DNA of 64,000 bases from Manihot esculenta (taxonomy: Eukaryota; Streptophyta; Magnoliopsida; Malpighiales; Euphorbiaceae), in NCBI RefSeq assembly GCF_001659605.2, contig NC_035178.2:4183734-4247733 (forward strand). Direction: 5' to 3'. Below are positions 45,038 through 58,000 of this stretch, piece after piece. The position numbers were made by a program, and so were the translations under genes. Position 1 is the first letter of the stretch. Each line of letters begins with the position of its first letter. The notes beneath the pieces are model-generated. The model was given only the letters and a program-made list of their open reading frames with translations, was not told the DNA's origin and ran no database searches.

Positions 45038-47209
45038 ACATCTAAGCATATCTATCACCTAAAAACGCAAAATAGGCGCGCACAGTGTGGAAGAAAACAA
45101 CCAGTGGAAGTGATAACAGTTGCCGGTGTTGCACAACTCTATCGTAAACAAAGCTATACATTAAAGTTCTTCCTTTCTCTTTGCAACTTTTGGTGTCGGG
45201 TGACACGGCTTTGCCGGAAATATTGTATGTTATCTATAACAAAGTGTTAGTTCATTGGTATCGGGTACATTGTTCTGTAAGCTGCAAAAGGGATGTTCCC
45301 GGAACATTAACAGTTGTAGTGTAGATAGATGCTGTCGCAGTATGATTTAAGATGTCATGCGGTGAATGAAGTGTTGAAACACTCAACTTGGTTATTGCCA
45401 AGTTTACATTTTAGTTGGCTTGATATTTCCTTTATTGTTTACCCTTTTGCTTAATGCAATGAATTTATTACTTTTCCGTTTGTCTTGTGCCCTTGGTATA
45501 TGGGAGATGACCTTTCTTTCCGCTGGAAATTGATAGAGTAACAGTGTTACCATCATCATCTTTTAGATTTTTAACATATAAAATGTTATAACACAGTCGA
45601 ATTCTAATCGATAACTGGTGTTTGTATTCTTATCAAGTACCAATTCTACTAGATCCGGTGGTATTATCAAAAACTAAAAAAATTAAGCAACATTCACTTC
45701 CTAGCTTTCAAGGGTTCTCTTCGTATTGGCCAATGAGAGGTTGCTCCATATTTTGCTTTGCTGTAGATGAACATCTTTGCCCACAATTGAAAACCCAGTA
45801 CCCACCCACCTAAATAAGAAAGGGGTTCTTCAGCTTTCCCATTCGAGTAAACGGTCCAGTTCCTGGTGTCTGGTTCTGTGTCTTTATTTTTTATCCTTGT
45901 ACTGTTTAAGTTTCCAATTAATTTAAGAAACTTCAAGTCACTGGATTTGGTTACATCAAAAACTCAAATATTTGGGTAAATACATTATTCAATTTAAATA
46001 TTTTAATTTTGACAATTGAGGTCTCCTATTGTAAATTCATTACAATTTACTTAATTTATTAAATTGATCAGAATTGAAATTAAAATTTTGATTTTGATGA
46101 ATAATAAGAAAAAAGATGAGAGTATGTTTTATTATATTATTATTATTATTATTATTTTAATCAGTGGACTCACTGAAATGTAGACCGGTGGGAAAAGAAG
46201 TTTTGAATATATTATAAATGACTCTAGGACTCTACAATTGATTATTGCTCAACAATCCAACACTCCACAGTCACTACCTCAAAATAACTTAATTTCAAAT
46301 ATGAGACATTAATTCACTCCAAGACCATCCTGATTTATTTAAGTGGTTATACTCCTACTTAATAAAAATTTAACTTCAAATAATATAATTCACTCTAATT
46401 TAAATGTAAATTACACGAAATTGTAATATAAACTTGATAGAGATTTTTTTAATTTTAATAAATAATTAGGATTTGATAATTGCATGTAATATTTTATAAT
46501 TAAAACAGACCCACATACGTGATTAACTTCCTTTTGAAAAGCAACTCTAGTGTTTTGTTTTGATTTTGAGCCTTTGCCTTCTTGTTAATTTTCTGTTTGT
46601 ATGTACTCATCTCTCGTCTCTTTCTTTAATCATATGATTAATTAAATCACAGAAAATCCAAATCCCAACTCTTATCTCTTGCAATACTAAATTATTTATC
46701 ATTATTACTATTATTATCGCCACAGACAGCACCCACAACTTTTGAACTTTCAACCTCCACTAAATGACAATAAATATTTAATTAAATTATTTGAAATTAC
46801 TTTTGAGTTTGGGACAAAAACCGACATGACACGTAAGCAGAAGCTATTCTCCGTATACTATACGACGTGGCCTCGTGTGCTATAAAGTTGTGTACTTTCC
46901 ACAGAACTGTGAGTATGTAATTCTAATTTTATGTTTTATATTTTGATTCTTAGTGATTAAGCTAACTTCACCTTCCTCTCAGGAATGATTGCCACCTCAC
47001 AAAAAAAGCATACTCTTCTTGACAAAAATACCCTTGATCTTACAAAATCTTTGTATTTGTGGGTCCCTACCTGCCAATTCTCTTCTCTATAAATTCCTCT
47101 TCCCCATACTGCTTCCTTCCCTTTTCTCCTCCTTTCCTCCCTCCGGTTCACTTTCAAAGAAAAATAATACGTGCCGGTTCACTCATATTCACTCGCCCGA
47201 GTCGTCACC
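45038..47209. other. spacer and bZIP promoter
   Basis: Positions 45038 to about 45480 look like the 3' UTR of the DUF2045 gene. AT-rich DNA follows, with a TTA microsatellite (about 46133-46155). A TATAAA box at 47088-47093 with a pyrimidine-rich start region after it is the likely core promoter of the bZIP gene. No other gene is supported. Confidence 0.55.
47088..47093 (+). promoter_or_regulatory. TATA box of the bZIP gene
   Basis: TATAAA within CTCTATAAATTCC, 117 bases upstream of the ATG and followed by CT-rich DNA. This puts the likely transcription start near 47120. Confidence 0.6.
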
Positions 47210-47662
47210 ATGTTCTGTTCCCAAGATCCGATCCATTTCCAGTACCCGGTTAATGAAACCGGGTTCACTGCTAGTGAAATTCAAGAACTGTTGTCCCTAT
47301 TTGAGTCGCCCACCCACAGCCCGAATTCCGGTTTGGGGTCGAACTCAAACTCAAACTCAAACTCCAACTCAAACCGTGTTGGTTACTCTGTGGATGAGAA
47401 AAAGCGAAGGCGAATGATATCAAACCGGGAGTCAGCTCGACGTTCCCGCTGGAGAAAGAAGCAGCATTTAGAGAACCTTGAGGTTCAAGTGAACCGGTTA
47501 GAAATACAGAACTGGGAGCTGAAGAAGCGGTTGGGTTCGATTTTAGAGCAGTGTCACGTATTATGGAGAGAGAATGAACAGTTGACAACTGAATATTTAG
47601 TTCTCCAAGCCAGACTTTCTGATCTACGCCATGCTTTAGTTGCCATGCAACTCCCACAATAA
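47210..47662 (+). CDS. group S bZIP transcription factor (bZIP4/bZIP5-like)
   Basis: Intronless, 150 residues, ATG at 47210 (MFCSQDPIHFQYP). The in-frame GTG at 47171 is not a plausible plant start. After a short N-terminal region with an SNSNSNSNSNSN run, the basic region reads KKRRRMISNRESARRSRWRK, with the invariant N-x7-R spacing. A leucine zipper follows (from LENLEVQVNRLEIQNWELKK to about ARLSDLRHAL). Small intronless bZIPs with long zippers belong to group S and bind ACGT-core sites as dimers. Trp replaces the more usual Met after RRSR. Position beside the DUF2045 gene matches bZIP4 (At1g59530) in Arabidopsis as I recall. Nuclear localisation is expected from the basic region. Confidence 0.9.
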   Translation: MFCSQDPIHFQYPVNETGFTASEIQELLSLFESPTHSPNSGLGSNSNSNSNSNSNRVGYSVDEKKRRRMISNRESARRSRWRKKQHLENLEVQVNRLEIQNWELKKRLGSILEQCHVLWRENEQLTTEYLVLQARLSDLRHALVAMQLPQ

Positions 47663-48491
47663 TTATCATCAACCTTATAATTTTTAACCTAATCATCATA
47701 ATTTATCCCATTAAAGCTCTGGTGGGTGATCGTCAAAATCAGAAAACACCCACGTTGTTCTACATGTAAAGCATTTTCGGTCTTTGCTTATGGTCTTGTC
47801 TGAGACTTTTCTTTTTCAGCAGACATCTCCTTTATCACTACAGAGATCAAAACACAGGCTTAAACTACATGTGCATGTAAATATTAATGTTTTTGGAGGA
47901 ATTAATATTAGTGATTGGTGATGAAACGAAGTTTTGTTTTTGTCCTTTCTACTGAGAGCTACGTACTCGAGAATTATAAATTGCTAAAGAAACAAAGTAG
48001 GGATAAAATGAAAGCACAGTGTCGTTGCATTAATTGAGGAGGACGTTTAACATGTTTTGGACCCACGAATCATCATGATCCACCTAACTAAAGATTCATC
48101 CATGGAAATGAAGGAAAGTTGGTGTGACAGGACTAATTATTATATATCACGCATTCACATTTTCAAAAACAACACGTTCATCTTCTTTATACCATTCTAT
48201 GTCGGAAAAAAATAATAAAAAGTTAAAATTAAATTAAAAAGTTTTCCATCAAAATCATCAACAGGGAATTAGCCATGATATGTATTTATGGTTCAATTTT
48301 CAAGATGATGAATAAAACATAAAATTATATATGTTGTCATAATTAATCAATTTGTTCCGTAGGTGTATATATAGTTACGTTAACAGGTTCTTGATACAAT
48401 TACAATGATAATTTTTTTATAGGGAGAAATATATTAAATTTTTGAAAAATTTAATATATTATATACTATATATTATATAATGTAATTTTTA

Positions 48492-48550
<59 letters not shown>

Positions 48551-48638
48551 TGAAAAAACAAGAGCTCAAAGCTCAAGCTGACCCAAGCCTGGGTACACTG
48601 CCTTCCACAATATCACGTTCGACAATATCACGTTCCGG

Positions 48639-48683
<45 letters not shown>

Positions 48684-51600
48684 TGAAAAAACAAGAGCTC
48701 AAAGCTCAAGCTGACCCAAGCCTGGGTACACTGCCTTCCACAATATCACGTTCCGGCAAGAAGATATGATGGTTAGTGAGATCCACAAACTAAGTAGGGC
48801 ATTGCTTTCTTCTGTTAATGAGATCCACAGAATTCTTTGCAATCTCTCGAGAATACAATATATAAATTCAAGAAAGAATACCACAATTAAATTCTACACA
48901 AATTTGTTTTTTTTTTTTTAAAAAAAAGGAAAATATATGTCATTGAACAAGCCTGGTTAAATCATTGATTTTAAAAGGTTCAAAAAAGGAAGTTGAAACT
49001 TGAAAGCGCGCACAAAAGCTTAGAGAAAACGTGTTTTAGTTGAAAAGGTAGCTTCCTAGTTTTGGCTCCACATATCTAATTACTTGAAAAATATTTTTTC
49101 ATTTCCAGTCAATATTCAGCTTCCTTTAATCAAAGAAAAGCGTCCAAAGAAAATTTAATGAATAAAATTTCTCTGCAAATTCGCATATGGGAAATGGATA
49201 TATGCCTCCAAATACTAACTGTACAAGAAGTCCCACATGTTCGGAAAATGGGGGTTTCCAAATTCCAAATTGTTGCAAAAATGGCAACGAAAAATAGCTC
49301 ATTTATGCTTCTGCTTCATTACACAATCATCGGACAACAACTGCTACCACATATACAAAGCCCACAAGTATTCTGTCCAGAAAATTATGGAATATTCATC
49401 TCTCTCTCTGTTTTAAGTCACGTGGATGGCTGCCCTCCCTACTTTCGCTTCCTTTTTATCTCTTCCCTTTTTTTTTTCTAATTCTCCACGTATATATATG
49501 ACAAAGTCAGATGCTTAATGGCTGACTAGATTTTCTAGAAATAGCGATTCTCTAGGAAACTAGACTTTACTATATATTAATTAATTTGATTCTTTTTTTT
49601 TTTTTCCTTTTTCTTTTGAGAAATGACTAATTTCACTCTTAATCGATCAATAGTACTAATCATGATTAGTTTAATTAATGAAAGAAACTTTATAAAAAGG
49701 TTTGATTACGGCCTCCTTTGAGAAGACGTGGGAGCTGAGCTGGTGGAAGGCGACAATCTCTCTGCAGTGCACTTCCTAAAATGGTAGACTTCAGCCTCCC
49801 CACGCCCTTCCATCTCTGGTTCTTGCTCTCCAAAATTTTGCTAACTTAGAGTGGAAGATTTCTTTTATCCACATTTTTAAAGTGGTCAATTGTGTAGCGA
49901 AAAATTATAAAATAAAACAGTTATATTATGTACAACTTCGAACTCCGGACTTTTTGACTCCAATACCAATTAATTAAATCTTATTAGTAAAATAAATTAA
50001 TTTCTAAAAGTTAGATAAGTTAAAATTTCTTAAAATTCATCACTGTCCTATGTTTTTATTTGAAACTAATTATTTTTAAAGATGATGATTAATCATATAT
50101 AAATGCATGCATACAGCGAGCTAGAGTCTATGCAGATGGGGCCTTGGTATTCATCCAAGTGAAAAGGAATATGGATTTAGATAATTAAGACGTGTAGCTA
50201 GGTGTAGCCCCAAACCCAATCAAATCAACAAAAGTTGATCACTAAAGAGAAGGAAAGAAAGATCAAAAGCAGATCATGATTTGATTCTTGCATATTAGAA
50301 GATAGGTTCACATTCCCATTGTACTTGCTTCTCGATTCAAAGCTTGTCTGTCAAGTGTCTGTTTCTTCATTTGCAAGTTCCCACTAGCAGCTTCTTCCAG
50401 GTGATTCTGAGAAAGACAACCATTTCAAAGTAGTGGTGGTGATGATACATCCAGTTTTAGAAAGTTGGAGACTTCCCTTTTTTTACCATATGCATGCATG
50501 CATGACTCAGCTGAGATTTTCCTTCGATCCACATGTATTCAAAATATTATATTTTAAAAATTCTCTAGAAATCAAGCAGTGTTTTAGTAATAAATTTATT
50601 ATTTTTTAAAATTATAAAATTTTAAGTTGAAATCAAATAATCAGGTCATATCATATATCAACGAAAAAATTAAATTAAAAAAGAATAGATGTGAGAAAAA
50701 TATTAGGACACTGTTAAACAAGGAAGGGATAGAATTCTGTTAAAAGGAGATAAGCCCAATAAAATCCTAAATACTACATATTGGGCTGAATGATATATGA
50801 GGACAACTGGTTTGGGCTTCAATTTGCATAATATCACAGGGCTTTTCAAATTGAAGAGGCTTCGATATTAAAATATCTCTTAATATTTAATAAAATTTAA
50901 TATATTTAAAATATGTAATTAAAAAATTATATTTTTAATATATATAAAAATATAAAATAAATAAAAATTATGAGAGCTGAAGTGTATATAATTTTTAATA
51001 AAGTAATATAAGTACAAAATATATAAAATAAAAAAATATAAGTATAAAATATATGAAAAATAAAATAAAAATTTTTAATTTTTAATAAGTTTTATTTTTT
51101 TATTTATAATATATTTGACATAAATATTTTATCTACTAATCCTAATCTCATTATAATTGAATTAGGTCATTATTGAAATAGATAATTTACGTGAGTCAAT
51201 TAATTTGGAGTTATAAAAGACATTTTTACTAAGGCTTTCAATTTGGAAAAAGTGATAATAAAGCAAATTGAAAAAGAAAAAATCCGCATTAAATAAATGT
51301 GTTAATTCAATAAATAAAAAATATATATTTAAATCTTAAAATATTTAATACTTTCCTGCATATTAAAAAATATAATTTTTTAAATTAATTTTTCAATTAT
51401 ATTAATAAATTTAGAAATTTTTTAAAAATAAAATAAAAATATAGATTAAAATAGAATGGTATAAATAGGTGGGCCTAATGATTTCAGACAAATGACTTCC
51501 ATTCCCAACAACTTCCTACCGCTCTATCCCCATTAAATTTTAAGTCCTTTTCTTTTAAAAAATAAAATATGCTAAAATTTAATTTTAGGTAATTGGTTGC

Positions 51601-52840
51601 AACTAACACTTGCACAACTGATAATTACTAAATAATATATTATTAATTGCATTAAAATTTGTGAATTATTTATTTTAGTTACACAAATCCAAAAATTATA
51701 TTATTTATTAATTTATCAATTATTAAAAAAACAATTATATATAAATTATTTAAAAAAGCAATTACATATACAACAGGATAGATTATAAGTTTGAATAATT
51801 AGATGTATTTATAAATAAATCAATCAAACTAAAATTGATGATTTCAATTGAAATTTTAAATTAAAATTATAACCCATCAATTTCAAACTTATTATATTAA
51901 TTTTTTGAATCTTTTTATTTATAGCTGCATTTTTGTTTTTCTATTGTTGACTTTAATTGAAATCAAATTTAAAATTTTATGATCTTAGAGACAAAGACTC
52001 CATAAGCGAGCCGAAGCTGTTGATCTCAAGCCCTAAAAGAAATTAATTAATAAAAAACCTAAAAGTGGAAAGTTAATTTTTAACTGCTCAATAAAATAAA
52101 TAATTTTTTTTTTTTTTGTTTTTCCTGTTGATTTTTCTTTTTTGGTGATGGGATCCATAGCCATCCTACCTTGCCTTTAGGACATGTCCCACCGACACGA
52201 TTGTCATTTACCTTTTTTCCAGGTTGTGAGGCTTTTAAGGGTTTGATTTGGGTTCACAATGACGCTAAAATAACCAAAACCGAAAAGTGGTCCGACCAAA
52301 AAACAGAAAAAAAAAAAAAGGGATCCTTTAATCCATTCTTTTGAGCTTTAAAGCAAAGCAATTAAAGAAGAACATGAATATGATAACCCCACTGCCACTA
52401 GTGCCTCATATGACAAAAGAGCTTCAACTCTTTCTACATACATTCATGTGTCAGCTATTAAATTCATAGCTTGTATTCTCCTCGCAGGCAAGACAAATTC
52501 TGTTAGGACCATCTCTGTCTCTTTGTGAAGAGAGTCTTAAACAGGGACTGAAGCCTGAAAGTAAAGACAAGAACCGTAAGTATCTAAAGCTTTGTGAGTG
52601 CAGGCAATCTGGAACTTGTAAGAAGGTATCAAGAGCAGCAATTAAGACCATGTGCCATAGAGGACATGATCTTCTCTGTCTGAGCCTTGAATCCTCAATC
52701 TTCTCTTGTTGTGTCTCTGACTGACAGATGTTCTTTGTCTGTTCTATTTAATGTACTACTAATCCATGCATCTTCTCTTCCAAGCTACTTGAACTATTCA
52801 CCACTCTTTTCTTCATTTCCAAGCTCCATTTACTTCAACT
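47663..52840. other. 5.2-kb AT-rich spacer
   Basis: Trailer of the bZIP gene, then AT-rich DNA with the nested duplication at 48493-48760, and GC-richer islands near 49700-49850 and 50100-50520 that hold no ORF or RNA gene I recognise. Positions 52440-52840 are probably promoter and leader of the DUF4378 gene. A compact island at 52460-52700 shows no credible reading frame. Confidence 0.5.
48493..48760. repeat. nested duplication separated by TA microsatellites
   Basis: A long TA run (48493-48547) is followed by a unit starting TGGTGAAAAAACAAG at 48548. A second TA run (about 48641-48680) is followed by the same unit again from 48681. The first unit also contains an internal 15-bp tandem copy of CAATATCACGTTC (48607-48635) that the second lacks. 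Confidence 0.9.
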
Positions 52841-54214
52841 ATGGCTGCCAGGGATAAACAACTTCGAGAGCTCCTCCAGGAGGAGCAAGAGCCTTTCATC
52901 CTGGAGCTTTACCTGGTGGAAAGAGGGTATTTGAGAAAGAGCTTTAATGGAGGAAGTAGCTTCCCTCTTTGTCATGGCGATTCAAGAAAATCAGTCAAGA
53001 GGTCATTTAGCTCTGGTCTTAAAAGGAGCAAAATGGGTGTTCCGCAATTTCCAAAGGCGTTAAGAAGTGTGTATGATCAGGTCATTTCCATCAACGAGAG
53101 GCTCAGAATCAAAACTTGTAATCATGGAGATGGAAATGTTGATGTTACAAAGAATAAGGACAGGCAAAACCAAGAAGCAGTGGAATTTGAAAGATTTTCT
53201 TCAGCTAGCAGCTCAACAGTCTTCAATTCATGTTGTGGAAGTGATGCAGAAGAAACTTCCACTTCTCAGCTTAAAGATCACATCTCATTCACAGCAAACA
53301 CTTCCCAGTCTTTAAAACTCTGCAATCTACTAGAAAAAGAGGTAACAAAACTATTTTTTCCTCTTGCCTGTTTATAATTAGATTAAAAAAGTTACATTCT
53401 GTTTTTTTTTTCCCTCTTGAAAGTGAATTTACTCATAAATTTAACAGGCTGCTGGAGATGGGAAGTTCCAATGGCAATGCATAGAAGAAAGTAGACAGCT
53501 CAGCCCAGTGTCTGTACTAGAAGAGGTAGCTTCACATAGAGGTTACCCACTTGATAACAGTTAATATTCTTATCTTCCATAATTTTTCTAACCATTAGTT
53601 TATTGACAATTTTTCTTTTTTGATGTTATAATCTTCTTCTGTTTGTTCTTGTAGATAAAACATACTTCCGCAGCTTAAAAGAAAAGAATACCTCAAAAAC
53701 TTGTGGCCTTTCTCCCAAGAAAGTTACAGAAGACTCTGTTCTATCAGCTTGTCTGTGGAAATTACTTTTCCACTCAGCAGCTGAGAAACCAACTTTAGCA
53801 GGAGTCTCAGAAATACAGGAGCTTGTCCAATCCAATCTTTCTTCACAGCACCTGAAGTCGAAGTCAAGTTTGCAGCAAACAAAGCAACTTCTTTTTGACT
53901 GTGTAAAGGAGATAGTAGAGAACCATGGAAGGAAGAAGGAGAAGCGACAACAACAGAGAAAATATTTGGCATCAGAAGAGCTCGGAAAGCTAATTGGAGA
54001 GAAAATTAAGTTCTTGGGAAAACAGTCTGGTGAAGAATCAACCTTGAGAGAACTACTGGAATTGGAATTTCTGGATTCAGCACAAGAATGGAATAGTTAT
54101 AAGAAACAGAGAAGGGACATCGGGTTTCAGATTGGGGACGCCATTTTGGAGGAGATTAGCAGTGAAGTTGTTAAGGAAATGATCGATTTATTGTCACCAA
54201 TCACCAGATATTGA
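52841..54214 (+). CDS. DUF4378-domain protein
   Basis: Three exons: 52841-53341, 53448-53541 and 53655-54214, joining in frame to 384 residues. The start is MAARDKQLRELLQEEQEPFI. The N-terminal segment (LLQEEQEPFILELYLVERGY) is amphipathic and resembles the start of other proteins in this group. The middle is serine-rich and likely disordered. The C-terminal part from about residue 270 fits DUF4378: LLFDCVKEIVENHG, a basic KKEKRQQQRK linker, then LLELEFLDSAQEWNSYKKQR and DIGFQIGDAILEEISSEVV. DUF4378 is found at the C terminus of TRM (TON1-recruiting) and related plant proteins, some of which act on cortical microtubules. Without a visible TON1-binding motif I would not assign that role here. 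Confidence 0.87.
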
Positions 54215-55047
54215 GCTGGTAATTGTATCAAAAGTAATTATTTCCACTTTCACTTTCCATACTACATTAAAATATCGAAATCAGAAAAATAGGTTGTTAA
54301 AATAAGTTATAATGTAAATTACTCTTTTCTCACTTTCATCCAAGCAATCTCAATTAAAATCATCTCCCCGCCATGGATGTACTTTCTCAGAGCTCACAGG
54401 ATGCAAGTGTTTTCTTTATTGTCGTCGTCGTCATCATCATTTTAACAATGGATGTACGATTGATAAACAGAATATAGCAGATGCAGTATCGTCGGTGTAT
54501 TTTTCACTGTAACTCAACATTGCTACAACATCCAAAAAAAAAAAAAAACACTCAGCATTGCTACAATTTCGAATCGCAAGGCCTGGAATACTCCAAACTC
54601 AGGATGATAAACTAGAGATTTCAAGGCTCTACAAAATTATTGCCTCATGAATGCACCCCAAACGCAGAATACACAAATATAAGCTCAATTACATAAAGGA
54701 AACTACTCAGAATAGAGCAAACAAATTTAACCCACAAAATCCTTTTAGTTTCGATTCATTTACAACTATATAATTCCAATTTATCAACAGGTAACCATTC
54801 TTAATGAGCAATCCTCTAAATTCCTTGGCACTCTACATGCCAAACAGTGAAAAACCCGGGTAAAGAAAAACTTTATACATCCCATCAAAGCAGCAGTTCT
54901 CACAGTGAACCTACTTCCAAGATCTACAACAGCACCATTTAACTCCAATACAATCTCTTGCAACAAATTGAACGCGCTAGAAAAACCTGAGAACTAGCTG
55001 CAAACTTCTAGTATCTTGGAAGTTAGCAATCTGAGGACAATAGGATC
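54215..55047. other. convergent spacer between the DUF4378 and PRP40-type genes
   Basis: Holds the 3' UTRs of both genes (plus strand on the left, minus strand on the right). Small A-rich and GTC-rich runs occur near 54420-54440 and 54533-54550. No gene. Confidence 0.6.
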
Positions 55048-58000
55048 CTAATGGATCTCCCCATCCTCACCAACCTCCCCATCTTCTAGCTCCTCGTAGC
55101 CGCCATTTCGACGGGAACCATCACGGTGATCTCTCTTGTGCCTTTTATGCCTGCTTTCACCATCTGACTCGGGTGTACGTGAATGCTGCGAAAAAAGATA
55201 TTAAAATAAAATTAGAACATTTTCCACAGTTTTAGCACGATCACAAAATTTTAGCTGAATACCTTTCTTGATTTTTTACGGTCACTGCCATGTCTCCGTG
55301 ATTTTTTAGATTCCTCTTTTTCATCCTTGTCAGAACTCACATCATCAGTACCACTTTGATGCCGTCTCCGATGTCTCCTTTCCTTATCTTTTTCCCTTTT
55401 CTTTTCCTCTTTATGGCTATAATTTTCAGTTGGATCAAAATTTTCACTATCTGTTTCATCTTTTTTTGTTCGTTCCTTCCCTTTTTCCCTCTCACGTTCC
55501 TTATCCTTCTCTTTTCTCTCTTTCTCTTTCCGCTTCTCTTTTTCCTCCCTCTCTTTCTCCTTCTTGGCCTGTTGAAAATAAAACAAATGAAGACCAGTAT
55601 TATGGAAAAATCTTTTATATTAAATGTGCAAGATGCCACATTCAGGCCAGGAAAAAGCACAAAAGGATTGCCCAAGGCAACAACCAGCTACACAGCTTCT
55701 CAAGTACAAGGAAAAAATGCAGGCACCTTTTCCTCCTCTCGCTTGCGCTCTTTTTCTTTAGCCTTTTCCTGCAGGTGTGAAACATATTCCTCAAAGACCT
55801 CTCTGCTAAAACTCTCTTCCCCAATTGATCTAAAAGAGACAAGCAACAGGTGAGAAACAGTCAGGAAAATAAAGAAAATAGGTGGGAAGAGCAAGTGTCC
55901 CCTAAGAGACAGCTGATGAGAATTTGCCATACCTGTACTCCTGGCTTTCTTCGAAAAGATGTTTGCAATCGTCCCAACTAGAAGATGCATTTATCTCCTG
56001 CAAGACAGCATAACCCTATTAAACACCAATAGGGACGGAATACAGGACTATGCACACCTTTGCATACTATGTGCAACATTTGCATACCTTGTAGGTATAC
56101 AATAGTTTAGTGAAGTCATCAGCAAGGCGTTGCCGCTTTTTAGCTTCTTTCTCCTCCTTCTCCTTAGCTCTTTCAAGTAGCTCATCATATAAAAGCTTAG
56201 AAGAACAAAGAAAAATCAGAATTGTATATAAGATGACAAGCTCTGCGCATATCCAACTTAATAATCACAGAGAAGTATTATGAGAGAAGATTCAAGATTA
56301 ATGATACAATAATATTCCCAGGAACAACTAAATTAGAAGGGGGATTGGAGATGCCAGGAGCCTGCCTAGTGTGTGGAGGAAGTGAAGATCTTTTGCATGA
56401 ATTGCTGCAAGGTCCTAAAGCAAGGGCTTGCTGGGAGTTGTTCAGGATGAATCCGGATCAAAACATGCCAACCTTCGGAGTTCTCTTTCATCATACTTTA
56501 AGCTCCAAGGAACCTGGATTTGTTTCCAAATCTGTGCAGTGGCTTGAAGTTTATGGAATCACCAAAATTAAAATCTTTGGCAAGGTAAGGTTAGCTCTCC
56601 ACATTGTATACTTCAGAATACTATGGACGTGTTAAGTGACTGGTAAGTTGCCAAGGAAAATCAGATTGATTAAAACACAGAAAGGCATCCCAAGGGGAGG
56701 AAGCATGTTGGCGGAAACCAAGGAGGGGCAGGTGTAAATGTAATGTGGATGCAGCAATTCTTTGACAGGAGAAACACACCAGCTGAGGAGCATTATGGAG
56801 TGTGCATGGAGGAAATTCCATCGCTGGATTACCTTGCACCATGATCAGTTGTTGGCAATCCAGGACTGTGGCTTTGGTGCTTTGAGACTTTTCTTTGGTT
56901 GCAGCACAAAGGCCCATGCAATGTCCGACTTTGAAATAGATGCACGGAGATCTTTAATGCAGTTTGCTTCCATGAAGTCAATTGTAATAAATTTGGCCAC
57001 GTAATTTACAGTGCAAAAACTTAGTAAACCAGGGCGATGGTATGTCTTGTCACTGGGTCAGTAGCCAAGTCAATAAGCTAGCCCACTCTCCAGCAACAAT
57101 AGCTTTATTTAATGCTAGTCCTACAATTTATAACGAGCCTCCTACCTCTGTATTTTCTTTGTTATGTGATGATTCTACTTGATAAATAAAGTTGCTATTT
57201 TTCTTCTCACAGAGAGAGAGAGCGGGATGTGACACTGAGCTGCAAGAAACAAGAAACAACCAGCCCCGTGTAATATACACACACACATATATGGCACACC
57301 CATGAATAAATCCTTTACGGAATGTAGCAGAAGAAAAAAAAACATGTCTGCAGAATGTATCCCCCCCTGTGCTTGTGACAGCACAGACACAAATGTAAAT
57401 TGGAATATTGAATTCTTCCAAGATAGCAAGATAAACCCTTAGTGAAACATTGACAATTGAACCATTGAAGAGAAGGTCCAGGAGACAGGAATTAGCAATT
57501 TATTTAGATTCATTTCTTAGTTTATAAGCTTCCAGTTATTCTAAATTATTTTATTTCAGTAGTATTATTACATCCTTCATTTATGGGATGTTCCTATTTA
57601 GGAAAAGTAGCTAGAGGTTTAAGAAAAACTAACATCATCAGAATCAGTAGCCCTAAAGTTTAAACAGGAAAAACAAAATACCTTTAAGTTGATTTCTGAT
57701 ATTGGTGGGGAACTAACATCATCAGAAATGGCAGCCTTAAAGTCTTCAAATGTCCACGTTGATGACACCATAATCTGGGGATTGAAATGTTAGAAATTTT
57801 AAAATAATACTAGTAGCAAACCGGGGGCGCATGTGCCTTACCTTCCCCGTTTTCAGTGCATCTTTTATACGAGTTTTATCATCATGATACTGCCATTGTG
57901 AAAAGGACAAAGGTGAGATGCATACATGCTGCAAATTTAAAACTTCAAGTGAAGGGGAAAGAGAGGCTTTGATAATCAGGCAGCAGTCATATTAGAGAAT

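Noticed and set aside
46989..47417. 142-residue ORF overlapping the bZIP start
   Set aside because: It is in a different frame, begins upstream of the likely TATA box, and shows only the translated leader and Ser/Asn repeat in another frame.
55356..55853. Plus-strand ORFs rich in Phe/Leu/Ser
   Set aside because: They are the reverse complement of the Lys/Glu/Arg-rich PRP40 tail. Long open frames opposite such DNA are expected.
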